In this document: piece by piece, positions 7,827 through 15,120 of the stretch
Layout of the letters: each line of letters opens with the position of its first letter
Position numbering within the stretch: position 1 is the stretch's first letter
NCBI GenBank assembly: GCA_964489425.1
Contig: CAZAYP010000083.1
Location: 1-20,048, forward strand
Direction: 5' to 3'
Length of the DNA stretch: 20,048 nt
DNA from: CAZAYP01 sp964489425 [NCBI: uncultured Verrucomicrobiota bacterium]
GTDB lineage: Bacteria; Verrucomicrobiota; Kiritimatiellia; RZYC01
Position numbers and translations under genes: made by a program
The notes under the pieces: model-generated
Database searches by the model: none
What the model was told of the DNA's origin: nothing
Seen by the model: only the letters and a program-made list of their open reading frames with translations

Positions 7827-8843
7827 ATGACCGAGCATTTCGTCACCGAGAGCCTCAACCGCGCGGACGCGGACTTTGACTCCCGCCTGCGGCCCGGGCG
7901 CTTCGCCGACTTTGTCGGCCAGGCCAAGGTGCGCGAGCGGCTGGAGCTGTTCGTGGCCGCCGCCCGCCAGCGTGGCGACGTGCTCGACCACGTGCTGCTG
8001 TTCGGCCCGCCGGGCCTGGGCAAGACCACCCTGGCCTACATCCTGGCCGAGTCCATGGGCGTGCACGTCAAGGCCACCTCCGGCCCGGTCATCGACAAGC
8101 CCGGCGACCTCGCCGGCCTGCTGACCAACCTCCAGCGCGGGGACATCCTGTTCATCGACGAGATCCACCGCATGCAGAAAACCGTGGAAGAGTACCTGTA
8201 CTCGGCCATGGAGGACTTTGTCCTCGACATCATCATCGACCAGGGCCCCAACGCCCGCTCCGTGCGCCTGACCATCCCGCCGTTCACCCTGATCGGCGCC
8301 ACCACCCGCAGCGGGCTGCTCACCGCGGCCTTGCGCTCGCGCTTCCGCATGAACAACCGGCTCGACTACTACGCGGCCGGCGAGCTGCAGGCCATCATCA
8401 CCCGCTCGGCGCGCATCCTCAACGTGGCCATCGACGACGCCGGCGCCGCGGAGATCGCCCGCCGCGCCCGCGGCACCCCGCGCATCGCCAACAACCTGCT
8501 GCGCTGGGTGCGCGACTACGCCCAGGTCAAGGCCGACAACCGTATCACCCAACCCATCGCCGACCAGGCCCTGGCCATGCTGGAGATCGACCAGCAGGGC
8601 CTCGACGAGATGGACAAACGCATCCTCGAAACCCTGATCCAGAAGTTCCACGGCGGCCCGGTGGGCATCAGTTCCCTGGCCGTGTCCGTGGGCGAGGAAC
8701 CCGGCACGCTGGAGGAAGTCTACGAGCCGTACCTGATCCAGGAAGGCTACCTCAAGCGCACCCCCCAGGGCCGCATGGCCACCGAGCGCGCCTACGCCAA
8801 GTTCGGGCTCAAGCCGCCGCCGCGGCCCGGCGAACTGTTCTGA
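7827..8843 (+). CDS. ruvB: Holliday junction branch-migration ATPase RuvB
   Basis: The 338 residues match the normal length of RuvB. RuvB is the hexameric motor that, with RuvA, drives branch migration of Holliday junctions for RuvC cleavage during recombination repair. Visible hallmarks are [11 protein letters not shown] at ~22, Walker [10 protein letters not shown] (60-68), [19 protein letters not shown] (~84-102), Walker [10 protein letters not shown] (107-115), [11 protein letters not shown], sensor [11 protein letters not shown] (~157-166), LRSRF (169-173), [20 protein letters not shown] in the sensor II region, and a C-terminal winged helix with GPVGISSLA and [18 protein letters not shown]. 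It starts at an ATG ten bases after the hybrid kinase stop, so it probably shares that transcript. ruvA and ruvC are not adjacent. A convergent lon gene follows. Confidence 0.97.
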   Translation: MTEHFVTESLNRADADFDSRLRPGRFADFVGQAKVRERLELFVAAARQRGDVLDHVLLFGPPGLGKTTLAYILAESMGVHVKATSGPVIDKPGDLAGLLTNLQRGDILFIDEIHRMQKTVEEYLYSAMEDFVLDIIIDQGPNARSVRLTIPPFTLIGATTRSGLLTAALRSRFRMNNRLDYYAAGELQAIITRSARILNVAIDDAGAAEIARRARGTPRIANNLLRWVRDYAQVKADNRITQPIADQALAMLEIDQQGLDEMDKRILETLIQKFHGGPVGISSLAVSVGEEPGTLEEVYEPYLIQEGYLKRTPQGRMATERAYAKFGLKPPPRPGELF

Positions 8844-8928
8844 ATTCATCAGGTGGCGGGCGGCGCTCCGTCGACGCCGTCTGCCGGCTATTTCGGACAT
8901 TTATTCTGCAAAACACTATATCTGGGCT

Positions 8929-9060
8929 CCCCGCCTTTTCAAGGCGGGGGGGGACCCGAAGGGTGGGGCGGTTGATGCGGATACCGACCACCACGGACTC
9001 GGGGCGCGGACCATCCACAACCACCCCGGCCGGCGGCCACCCCTCCTTGCAAAGGAGGGG
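8929..9060. repeat. MITE-like element with hairpin ends between convergent ruvB and lon
   Basis: The left end is a 9-bp stem with 3-base loop (CCCCGCCTT/AAGGCGGGG, 8929-8949). The right end is CCCCTCCTT/AAGGAGGGG with loop GCA (9040-9060). Inside the hairpins the flanks are roughly inverted copies of each other (GGGTGGGGCGGTTGATGCGGAT on the left in plus orientation, against ATCCACAACCACCCCGGC on the right), so the unit is a long imperfect inverted repeat. The right arm matches the hairpin element at 15751-15927. No ORF is present inside. It may also serve as a bidirectional transcription stop, although no T tract follows either hairpin. Confidence 0.75.
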
Positions 9061-9140
9061 TGCTTGTATGCTTGTTCTCATGCGGAAATGGTATCAGGCC
9101 AGCGGCTTGCCGGCGGCCAGCCGGCGCAACTGGTCCTCGA

Positions 9141-11603
9141 TCATCCGCGTTTGAAGCACGCCGCCACAACCTCCGGGAACGTGGCCACGAACTGTGGCCG
9201 CAGCCCCTTGCGGATGTGCGCGGGCAGCTCCTCGTAGTCCTTGCGGTTTTCCTGCGGGAACACCAGGCGGCGCACCCCGGCGCGGCGCGCGGCAATGGTT
9301 TTCTCCTTGATGCCGCCGATGGCCATGACCAGCCCGGTGAGGGTCAGCTCCCCGGTCATGGCGAAGCCCGGCTTGATCGCCTGGTTGCGCGCCAGCGAGT
9401 ACAGCGCGCAGGCCATGGTGATGCCCGCGGACGGCCCGTCCTTGGGCGTGGCCCCGGCCGGCACGTGCAGGTGGATGAAGTTCTGCCGGAAAAACCGGCG
9501 CATGACCGCGTCGCCGGACAACAAGGCGCGCACGTAGGTGTAGGCGATCTGCGCCGACTCCACCATCACGTCCCCCAACTGCCCGGTCTGCTGGAACCCG
9601 GCCGTGCCGGTCTCGACGCGCGTGGCCTCGATGAACAGCGTGTCGCCGCCCAGCGCGGTCCAGGCCAGCCCCATGACCACCCCGGGCTGGGGTTTCTTGA
9701 AGTACACCTCGGCGCTGTGCGTGGGGCGGCCCAGCAGGCCGGCCAGGTCCGGGGTGTCCACCTTGATCGTTGGCGTTCCGGACTCGATCATCTTCTTGAC
9801 CGACTTGCGGATGATCTTTTTCAGGTGGTTCTCCAGCCCGCGCACGCCGGGCTCGCGGGCATAGCCGTCGATCAGCGCCGCCAGCGCCGGCCGGGTGATG
9901 GCCAGGCGGCCGCGCTCCAGCCCGGCCTCCCGCAGTTGGCGCGGCAGGATATGGCGCTGGGCAATGGCGATCTTCTCCTGCTGGATGTAGCCGGCCAGCT
10001 TGATCACCTCCATGCGGTCGAGCAGCGGCCGCGGGATCGTGTCGAGCTGGTTGGCGGTGCAGATGAACAGCACGTTGGACAGGTCGAACCGCACGTCCAG
10101 GTAATGGTCGAGGAACTCGCGGTTCTGCTCCGGGTCCAGCACCTCCAGCAGCGCCGAGGCCGGGTCGCCATGGAAGCTCGCGCCGACCTTGTCGATCTCG
10201 TCGATCATGATCACCGGGTTGGCGCTCTGGCAGGTCTTGATCGCCAGGATGAACTTGCCCGGCAGCGCGCCGATGTAGGTCCGGCGGTGGCCCTTGATCT
10301 CCGCCTCGTCGCGGATCCCGCCCACGGAAAACCGGTAGAAATGGCGGCCCACGGCGTGCGCGATGGACCGGCCCAGCGACGTCTTGCCCACGCCCGGCGG
10401 CCCCACGAAGCACAGGATCGACCCGGCCATGCGGCCCTTCATCACCCCCACGGCCAGGAACTCCAGGATGCGCTCCTTGACGTCCGCCAGCCCCGCGTGG
10501 TCGCGGTCCAGGATCCGGCCGGCCTTGCGCAGGTCGCAGGCGTCGTGGGTGAACACGCCCCACGGCAGGACGGTGAGCCAGTCGAGGTAGTTGCGCGTGA
10601 CCGTGAACTCCGGGGACGTGGTTTCGATCAGCTTGAGCTTGTCCAGCTCTTCGGCGATCCGCGCCTGCGCCTCCTCCGGCAGGGTCAGCTTCTTGATCCG
10701 CGCCTCGAACCGCTCGATCTCGGATTCCCGGCCTTCCTTGGTCAGGCCCAGCTCTTTCTTGATCTCCTCCAGTTGTTTACGCAGGAAAAACTCGCGCTGC
10801 TGCTTGGTGAGCTGCTCTTCGATCTGCTTGGTGATCCGCGCCTGGAGGCGGGAGATGTCCACCTCCTTGGTGAGCAGTTCGAGCACCTTTTTGAGCCGCG
10901 CCGGCACGGCCACGGTTTCCAGCACCTCCTGCAGCTCCGCCCCGCTGGCCGTGGTCAGCGCCGCGGCAATGTCCGCCAGGCGGCCCGGGTCCTCGAGGTT
11001 CGACACGGTCAGGAACAGGTTCAATTCCTCTTTATACAGCGGGTTGAGCTGCACCAGGTCCTTGATGCTCTTGATCACCGCGATGGCGTAAGCCTTGAGC
11101 GTGTCGTTGGCCGCCATGTCCGCCTCCGGCACATACTCGACCGCGGCTTCAAGGTAGGGCGTCTCCTGGAGGATCTGCAGGACGCGGAACCGGTCCAGCA
11201 CCTGGACCATCAGGTGCACCGGGTGGGCCGGGGTGGGCTGCACCGCCTGCACGATTTCGGCAATCACGCCCATGCCGTAAAGGTCGGCCCCGCGCGGCGC
11301 CGCGCCGGCTTCGTTGGCCGGCGTCTCGCGCGCCAGCACCAGGCCGATGTACTTGGCCGGGTCCTTGATTTTCTCGGCCAACAGCTTTTTCAGGGGCTCG
11401 TCGGCCACGATCAGCGGCATCTGCATCCTGGGGAACAGCGGCCGGTGCTGCAGCGGGATGATCGGCAGGTGCGGCGGGAACCGGCGCCGCGCCAGCACCA
11501 GGTTGGTTTCCGCGCCGCCGGGCGGTGCCGGATCAACCAGCTCCACCTGGGGCGCCGCGCTGTTCTGTTGGCCGTTCGGATTCTGGCTGCCGTTTTGTTC
11601 CAT
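9141..11603 (-). CDS. lon: ATP-dependent Lon protease
   Basis: Lon degrades misfolded and regulatory proteins in the cytoplasm. The ATG at 11603 (820 residues, GAGGAG about 11 bases upstream) is preferred over a TTG 60 bases earlier. An N-terminal substrate-binding domain starts at about residue 45 (PHLPIIPLQHRPLFPRMQMPL). A helical/coiled region follows with QREFFLRKQLEEIKKELG (~269-286). The AAA+ core has Walker A GPPGVGKTS (401-409), VGGIRDEAEIKGHRRTYIGA, Walker B VIMIDEIDK (~464-472), DPEQNREFLDHYLDV and IPRPLLDRMEVI. The C-terminal protease domain has KDGPSAGIT with nucleophile Ser725 and GGIKEKT with catalytic Lys768. Length and all catalytic residues are normal. A short Gln/Asn-rich N-terminal extension precedes the first domain. 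It is transcribed alone, towards ruvB. No CIRCE operator was found upstream. Confidence 0.97.
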   Translation of the reverse strand: MEQNGSQNPNGQQNSAAPQVELVDPAPPGGAETNLVLARRRFPPHLPIIPLQHRPLFPRMQMPLIVADEPLKKLLAEKIKDPAKYIGLVLARETPANEAGAAPRGADLYGMGVIAEIVQAVQPTPAHPVHLMVQVLDRFRVLQILQETPYLEAAVEYVPEADMAANDTLKAYAIAVIKSIKDLVQLNPLYKEELNLFLTVSNLEDPGRLADIAAALTTASGAELQEVLETVAVPARLKKVLELLTKEVDISRLQARITKQIEEQLTKQQREFFLRKQLEEIKKELGLTKEGRESEIERFEARIKKLTLPEEAQARIAEELDKLKLIETTSPEFTVTRNYLDWLTVLPWGVFTHDACDLRKAGRILDRDHAGLADVKERILEFLAVGVMKGRMAGSILCFVGPPGVGKTSLGRSIAHAVGRHFYRFSVGGIRDEAEIKGHRRTYIGALPGKFILAIKTCQSANPVIMIDEIDKVGASFHGDPASALLEVLDPEQNREFLDHYLDVRFDLSNVLFICTANQLDTIPRPLLDRMEVIKLAGYIQQEKIAIAQRHILPRQLREAGLERGRLAITRPALAALIDGYAREPGVRGLENHLKKIIRKSVKKMIESGTPTIKVDTPDLAGLLGRPTHSAEVYFKKPQPGVVMGLAWTALGGDTLFIEATRVETGTAGFQQTGQLGDVMVESAQIAYTYVRALLSGDAVMRRFFRQNFIHLHVPAGATPKDGPSAGITMACALYSLARNQAIKPGFAMTGELTLTGLVMAIGGIKEKTIAARRAGVRRLVFPQENRKDYEELPAHIRKGLRPQFVATFPEVVAACFKRG

Positions 11604-11895
11604 GGCTGCTCGCGCTCCTCTGGATGATGGGCGCATCCTAACCCCCGCGCCGCCGAAAGGCAAGCGTCCGTTGTGTCGCCGCCGCGCGGCCGGATGCAGG
11701 CAACGCCGCTTGCGCTACGGGCAGGATGGTTTTCGCAACGTTGGCACACTTCATGCTTTGGCCGCCCCCAAAAAAGATCGAAAAAAAAGTTGCGCCGGTC
11801 CGGGCCGCAGGATATAAACGCGCCATGTTGAGTTTTAGCTCTTGGGAGCAAGACGTAGCGGTGTTGATGGTAAACGAACAAACGGAGGGATGCAG
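11604..11895. other. Divergent intergenic region between lon and the PEP-CTERM gene
   Basis: This 292-base gap holds the lon ribosome-binding site on the minus strand and the promoter of the PEP-CTERM gene on the plus strand. The middle is GC-rich without repeats. The 60 bases before the plus-strand promoter contain two A tracts. No ORF with a ribosome-binding site and no CIRCE-type heat-shock operator were seen for lon. Confidence 0.55.
11770..11818 (+). promoter_or_regulatory. Sigma70-type promoter with upstream A tracts for the PEP-CTERM gene
   Basis: TATAAA (11813-11818) is preceded at exactly 17 bases by TTGCGC (11790-11795), a half-match to the -35 consensus. Directly upstream are two A tracts (A6 near 11770 and A8 at 11781-11788), placed like an UP element for the RNA polymerase alpha subunit. 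Transcription would start near 11826, giving a leader of about 70 bases before the ATG at 11896. This is inferred from the sequence alone. Confidence 0.55.
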
Positions 11896-12618
11896 ATGAA
11901 GACGTTAGTAGTTGGTTTGATGTTGTTGAGCATGGCTGGAGTCGCGAGCGCTGCCTTGATCTGGAGCGAAGATTTCGCGTACGCGGATGGCGAGTTGGTC
12001 ACCGTGTCGGGCGGCAACTGGGCGCGCCTGAGCGGCACGGGTGATGACATGCTGGTGAGCGGCGGATCTTTGGCGGTGTCCGGGTCCCTTACCGATGACA
12101 ACGAGCGGGCGTTGGACCAAGGGTATTCCGCGGGGAGTTTGTATTATGCGTTCACCGTCAACTTCAGTGCCATCCCGACCGCCGGCGGCGCATATTTCGC
12201 CGCGTTCAATAACGGATCGAGCTATCGCGACCGCATGTATGCCAATACTGGGTCTGGCTCCAATTTCCGCCTGGGCATTGGCAACGGGTCAACCGTTGGC
12301 GCCACGTGGGCGAGCGACCTGACCCTGGGCACGAGTTACCGCGTAGTGGTGCGCTCGGATTTGGATACCGACACGAGCTACCTGTGGGTTGATCCGGTCA
12401 ATGAGCTGTCGACCTCGATTAACAACTCGACGGCCTCAACGGTGAACCCGGATGCCTTTACGTTCCGCCAAGCGGCGGGCGAAGGCACCATGACCATTGA
12501 CGCCCTGCGCGTAGGCTCCACGTTCGAAGACGTGATTCCTGAGCCTGGCACCATGGCGCTGGTCCTCGTGGGCCTGGGCGGCCTGAAAGCGTTTGCGCGC
12601 CGCCGCAAAGCCGCGTAA
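11896..12618 (+). CDS. PEP-CTERM sorting-domain secreted protein
   Basis: The start is the second of two close ATGs, because GGAGG (11884-11888) lies seven bases before 11896 but only one base before the ATG at 11890. The 240-residue product has a clean signal peptide (residues 1-19, ending GVASA) and a mature Ser/Thr/Gly/Asn-rich beta domain that starts ALIWSEDFAYADGELV. That opening is typical of secreted lectin-like or choice-of-anchor proteins. It ends with a PEP-CTERM tag at residues 214-240: PEPGT, a hydrophobic helix, then ARRRK. In known systems an exosortase cleaves this tag and places the protein at the cell surface or in the extracellular matrix. No exosortase is in this window. 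The gene stands alone between its own promoter and a strong terminator. Its ligand or enzymatic role is unknown. The code is less GC-biased than its neighbours. Confidence 0.88.
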   Translation: MKTLVVGLMLLSMAGVASAALIWSEDFAYADGELVTVSGGNWARLSGTGDDMLVSGGSLAVSGSLTDDNERALDQGYSAGSLYYAFTVNFSAIPTAGGAYFAAFNNGSSYRDRMYANTGSGSNFRLGIGNGSTVGATWASDLTLGTSYRVVVRSDLDTDTSYLWVDPVNELSTSINNSTASTVNPDAFTFRQAAGEGTMTIDALRVGSTFEDVIPEPGTMALVLVGLGGLKAFARRRKAA

Positions 12619-12641
12619 TCCGCGTTAATAAGTTTGTTCAC

Positions 12642-12678
12642 GAAGAGGCAAACGGGCAACCGTTTGCCTCTTCTTTTT
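12642..12678 (+). terminator. Rho-independent terminator after the PEP-CTERM gene
   Basis: A perfect 14-bp stem (GAAGAGGCAAACGG paired with its exact complement) closed by a GCAA tetraloop is followed at once by TTTTT. It begins 23 bases after the stop codon. This is the clearest intrinsic terminator in the window. Confidence 0.95.
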
Positions 12679-12729
12679 GGAGGGACGGGCTCCACCCCGT
12701 CCGTCAGTCCGGGTGTAACCGGACCCTCC
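12679..12729. repeat. Three-stem (cruciform/clover) repeat unit
   Basis: Outer arms GGAGGG (12679-12684) and CCCTCC (12724-12729) enclose two hairpins. One is ACGGG/CCCGT (12685-12700). The other is GTCCGG/CCGGAC with loop GTGTAA (12707-12724). The element abuts the T tract of the terminator. Compact nested inverted repeats of this kind are usually dispersed intergenic repeats. No second copy lies in this window, so the repeat status is inferred from form. Confidence 0.55.
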
Positions 12730-12751
12730 ATAATCCCAGAAAGAGCAGATG

Positions 12752-12925
12752 AACTACGAAACACGCGAAACACGCGAATGCATCCCTTTGACTCTCTGCT
12801 AAATATGTACGGCAATGGCTCGAATTCTTCCTTCATCCAACAGGTGAACGATGTTATTTTCAACTTGTTCGCCTGTTCCTCTTTCTGCGGCAACGAGTTT
12901 CGCGTTGTTCGCGTGTTTCGTAGTT
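12752..12925. mobile_element. 174-bp MITE-like element with 27-bp terminal inverted repeats
   Basis: The left arm begins AACTACGAAACACGCGAA (12752-12769) and continues with a second ACACGCGAA-type unit. The right arm (to 12925) is its reverse complement, with 25 of 27 positions identical and the first 18 exact. Between the arms is relatively AT-rich DNA with a hairpin (CAGGTGAAC/GTTCGCCTG, 12841-12875). No ORF of credible size is inside, so any movement would depend on a transposase encoded elsewhere. A flanking target duplication is not obvious. Confidence 0.65.
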
Positions 12926-12948
12926 AATTCAAATGCTGAATTTAGGAT

Positions 12949-12981
12949 AATGGGTGGTCACGGCGTGTATAACCGCCCATT
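12949..12981. repeat. Inverted repeat with 13-base loop in non-coding DNA
   Basis: AATGGGTGGT (12949-12958) pairs with ACCGCCCATT (12972-12981), with one G-T mismatch that would still pair in RNA. It is not followed by a T tract, so it is not a terminator. A role as a protein-binding site or RNA structure cannot be decided from sequence. Confidence 0.45.
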
Positions 12982-13164
12982 TGGCCAAGGCACCCAAATT
13001 GCTAACAGAGTGGTGGCGGGCAGCCGTGAATAATTCTGCCCACTTCGCTTTATTAAAATGATGCTTCCGGGTATATATAAGGAACGAGGTTGGCGTTTCG
13101 GCGAGCACAATTTACCGTAGATTAGAGGTGGCCATGCCTTTCCCCGGGCAAGGACAGCCGGCAG

Positions 13165-13833
13165 ATGACGTGTCGGTTGCCGACGGGGCGGCAGGCCGGG
13201 TGTGTCTCTATAAACAAAAGGGCGACTTTGCGAGCACGGCCATTACGGCATGACCTGCCCGGCGCGATCCGCGCCGGCTGGCCTACGCGGATCGCGGGGG
13301 CGATCCTGGCCGCGTGGCTGGCCTTGCCCGGGCTGGCGGCCGCGCAAGGCAACGTCCAGAACGCCGACCTGCACGTCAACGGCTTCGGCTTTTTCGGCAC
13401 CAACGCCGCGGCGGCGACCGTGGTCACCTCCGGCTGGGGCAGCGTGTACGTGGACGGATCCGCGGAGATCGCCTCCAACCTCGTGGTGCGCGGCCAGGTG
13501 CCGGACCTGGCCGCCAGGCTGTTCAAGACGCCGCCCGGCGGCCCGCAGGTGATCGGGCCCGCGGGCCAGATTAATCCCACCTACACCTACTTGCTGCTGG
13601 AAGGCGGAGCCCAGGACGTGGTCCTGGGCACGCCGCAGATCGTCGCCGGCGCCGACGGCCAGCAACTGGTCGTGCGCGGCACGCGCGATGACCGCCGGAT
13701 CGTGGTCCAGGACGGCCGCGGCGTGCAAACCGCCCTGGACCAACCCTGCTACCTTGGACTGTATGACACCCTGAGCCTGGTCTATGACCTGGCCACTACC
13801 AATTGGATCGAACTGCATCGGAGCGACAACTGA
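13165..13833 (+). CDS. Small secreted beta-rich protein with fibre-like C-terminal domain
   Basis: The frame is open from ATG 13165 (222 residues). A TTG at 13228 with AAGGG six bases upstream may be the real start, because it puts a normal signal peptide (Arg-rich start, then IAGAILAAWLALPGLAAA) at the N-terminus. The region before it encodes a GC-rich LPTGRQAG stretch typical of repeat DNA. The mature protein begins QGNVQNADLHVNGFGFFGTN, followed by GWGSVYVDGSAEIASNLVV, a pattern seen in phage-tail and surface-fibre proteins. The C-terminal ~90 residues (from about YTYLLLEGG to NWIELHRSDN) contain DGQQLVVRG, RRIVVQDG and YDTLSLVYD. That is the style of a small all-beta fibre-tip domain, and it resembles the end of the next gene's product. 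Substrate or partner is unknown. It heads the surface-protein cluster. Confidence 0.7.
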   Translation: MTCRLPTGRQAGCVSINKRATLRARPLRHDLPGAIRAGWPTRIAGAILAAWLALPGLAAAQGNVQNADLHVNGFGFFGTNAAAATVVTSGWGSVYVDGSAEIASNLVVRGQVPDLAARLFKTPPGGPQVIGPAGQINPTYTYLLLEGGAQDVVLGTPQIVAGADGQQLVVRGTRDDRRIVVQDGRGVQTALDQPCYLGLYDTLSLVYDLATTNWIELHRSDN

Positions 13834-13840
13834 GAACCCC

Positions 13841-13856
13841 AAGGAGGAAGATCGTG
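13841..13856 (+). promoter_or_regulatory. Strong Shine-Dalgarno with in-frame GTG upstream of the repeat-fibre gene
   Basis: AAGGAGG (13841-13847) sits six bases before GTG (13854-13856), which is in frame with the ATG at 13953. Use of this start would add 33 polar residues before the signal peptide. The ATG has its own AAAGGAAG site, so two initiation points are possible. Confidence 0.45.
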
Positions 13857-13952
13857 GACGGAGAGAACAGACTTGCGGCCGGTAGCCGCAGCGGAAGTCA
13901 GAAAAACAGCAGCAGGCAGGCAACAGCAACCCAAGAAAGGAAGACGGACAAC

Positions 13953-15086
13953 ATGAAGAAGACGACCTGGATCGCCACGGCGCTCGTGGCGGCATGGGCC
14001 ATGGCGGGCACCGCCGTGGCCGTAGAGGATGGGCTCGGCACCAACCACGTCCGGACCTTGCGCGCGACCGACGGGATCGTGCTCAACGGCCAGAAAATCA
14101 CGGAGTGGACGGACGTCAGTTCGGCCACCCTGACCAATGGCTCGGTGACGGCCGCCAAGCTGAACACCGACACGGCCGGCAACGGCCTGACCAAGAGCGG
14201 CGCCGGGCCGCTGGCGGTCACTAACGTCGTGTCCAGCATGATCACGGACGGCACGATCGTCAATGGCGACATCGCGGACGCCGCGGCCATCAGCCCCGGC
14301 AAGATTGCCGGCGGCGCCATGGTCAGCAACGCCGTGTATGCCGGCATGGTCACCGGGCTGTTCAACAACCTGACCATCACCAACGGCGCGGTGATCACGG
14401 CGATCATTGCCGACGGCGCGGTCAACTCCACCAAGATCCTTGACGGCACCATTGCCAATGGCGACATCTCCGACACCGCCGCCATTGCGTCCGGCAAGAT
14501 CGCTGGCGGCGCGCTCACCAGCAACACCACGTTCAGCGGCATGATCACGGGCGACTCCACCACCCTGACCATCACCAACGGCGCGGTAGTCACGGCGATC
14601 ATCGCCAACGACGCGGTCACCACCGGCAAGATCGCCGATGGCGCCGTCACCAACACGGACATTGCCGCCACGGCCAACATCGACCCCGCCAAGATCGCCG
14701 GCACCGCGATCACGCTCACCGGCACGGACGTCATGACCGGCACCAAGAGCTTCAATGCCCTGGTGTACACGCCGTCCGCGGTGGATATCACCGGCGACGC
14801 GCAGTCGTTCAGCGCCGCGGCCACCAGCTTTGTCGAGCTGAGCGCGTCCTCGGGCAACCGCGCCTTGTCCGCCGGCAACCCCATCACCGGCGGCACCAAG
14901 GGCCAGATCCTGACCGTGCGCAAGGCCGCGGCCGACGCCAACTCGATCAAGTTCTCGCCCGTGGCGGGCATCGAGCTGGCCATGGACATCCCGTTCACCA
15001 TGAGCCCCGGCGACGTGTTGCAGATGATCTGCATCAACGCCACGGGCCCGGTGTGGCAGGAAGTCAGCCGCGTGGACATGCCGTAA
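13953..15086 (+). CDS. Secreted tail-fibre-like repeat protein
   Basis: From the ATG at 13953 the product has 377 residues. The signal peptide is MKKTTWIATALVAAW... with a likely cut after TAVA, giving a mature start VEDGLGTNHVRTLRATDGIVLNG. The middle (about residues 99-255) is built of 65-residue tandem units containing DGTI.NGDI..TAAI..GKIAGGA, LTITNGAV.TAIIA and DAV.TGK, a short beta-repeat pattern common in trimeric tail fibres and surface fibres. The C-terminal ~90 residues (GGTKGQILTVRKA, PGDVLQMICINATGPVWQEVSRVD) resemble the end of the preceding gene's product. The mature N-terminus closely matches that of the next gene's product. It is therefore likely an extracellular fibre subunit working with its neighbours, but no phage structural genes are present and the function is unknown. 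An upstream in-frame GTG (13854) is an alternative start. Confidence 0.8.
   Translation: MKKTTWIATALVAAWAMAGTAVAVEDGLGTNHVRTLRATDGIVLNGQKITEWTDVSSATLTNGSVTAAKLNTDTAGNGLTKSGAGPLAVTNVVSSMITDGTIVNGDIADAAAISPGKIAGGAMVSNAVYAGMVTGLFNNLTITNGAVITAIIADGAVNSTKILDGTIANGDISDTAAIASGKIAGGALTSNTTFSGMITGDSTTLTITNGAVVTAIIANDAVTTGKIADGAVTNTDIAATANIDPAKIAGTAITLTGTDVMTGTKSFNALVYTPSAVDITGDAQSFSAAATSFVELSASSGNRALSAGNPITGGTKGQILTVRKAAADANSIKFSPVAGIELAMDIPFTMSPGDVLQMICINATGPVWQEVSRVDMP
14247..14720 (+). repeat. 195-bp (65-residue) in-frame tandem repeats in the fibre gene
   Basis: Two full units (14247-14441 and 14442-14636) and a third partial unit from 14637 begin at equivalent DG(T/A)(I/V).N.DI codons spaced exactly 195 bases apart. 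The similarity is visible in the DNA as well as in the protein, for example ACCATCACCAACGGCGCGGT in both units, which suggests fairly recent duplication or ongoing recombination. Confidence 0.85.
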
Positions 15087-15120
15087 CCCGGCGTCGGGAA
15101 CGGCAAAGAAAGGCAGGCAC

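Larger units (their letters stand above)
12619..13164. other. 546-bp intergenic region packed with inverted repeats
   Basis: After the terminator and the two repeat elements, the remaining ~180 bases contain a 10-bp inverted repeat, an AT-rich stretch with TATATATAA at 13072-13080 (possible -10 for the downstream cluster, but no good -35) and a GAGGTG site before an ATG at 13135. That ATG opens only a 39-codon frame ending at 13252. No protein gene of credible length was found here. Confidence 0.55.

Noticed and set aside
9060-11627. 855-codon plus-strand open frame opposite lon
   Set aside because: The minus strand carries complete Lon with all catalytic residues. The plus-strand translation is compositionally biased and lacks motifs.
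11604-11895. Heat-shock operator (CIRCE) or sigma32 promoter for lon
   Set aside because: No TTAGCACTC-type inverted repeat and no convincing heat-shock -35/-10 pair were found upstream of lon.
12378-12893. 171-codon minus-strand open frame over the end of the PEP-CTERM gene and the repeats
   Set aside because: It crosses the terminator and the inverted-repeat element. Peptides such as RVFRVFRSS are just translated repeat arms.
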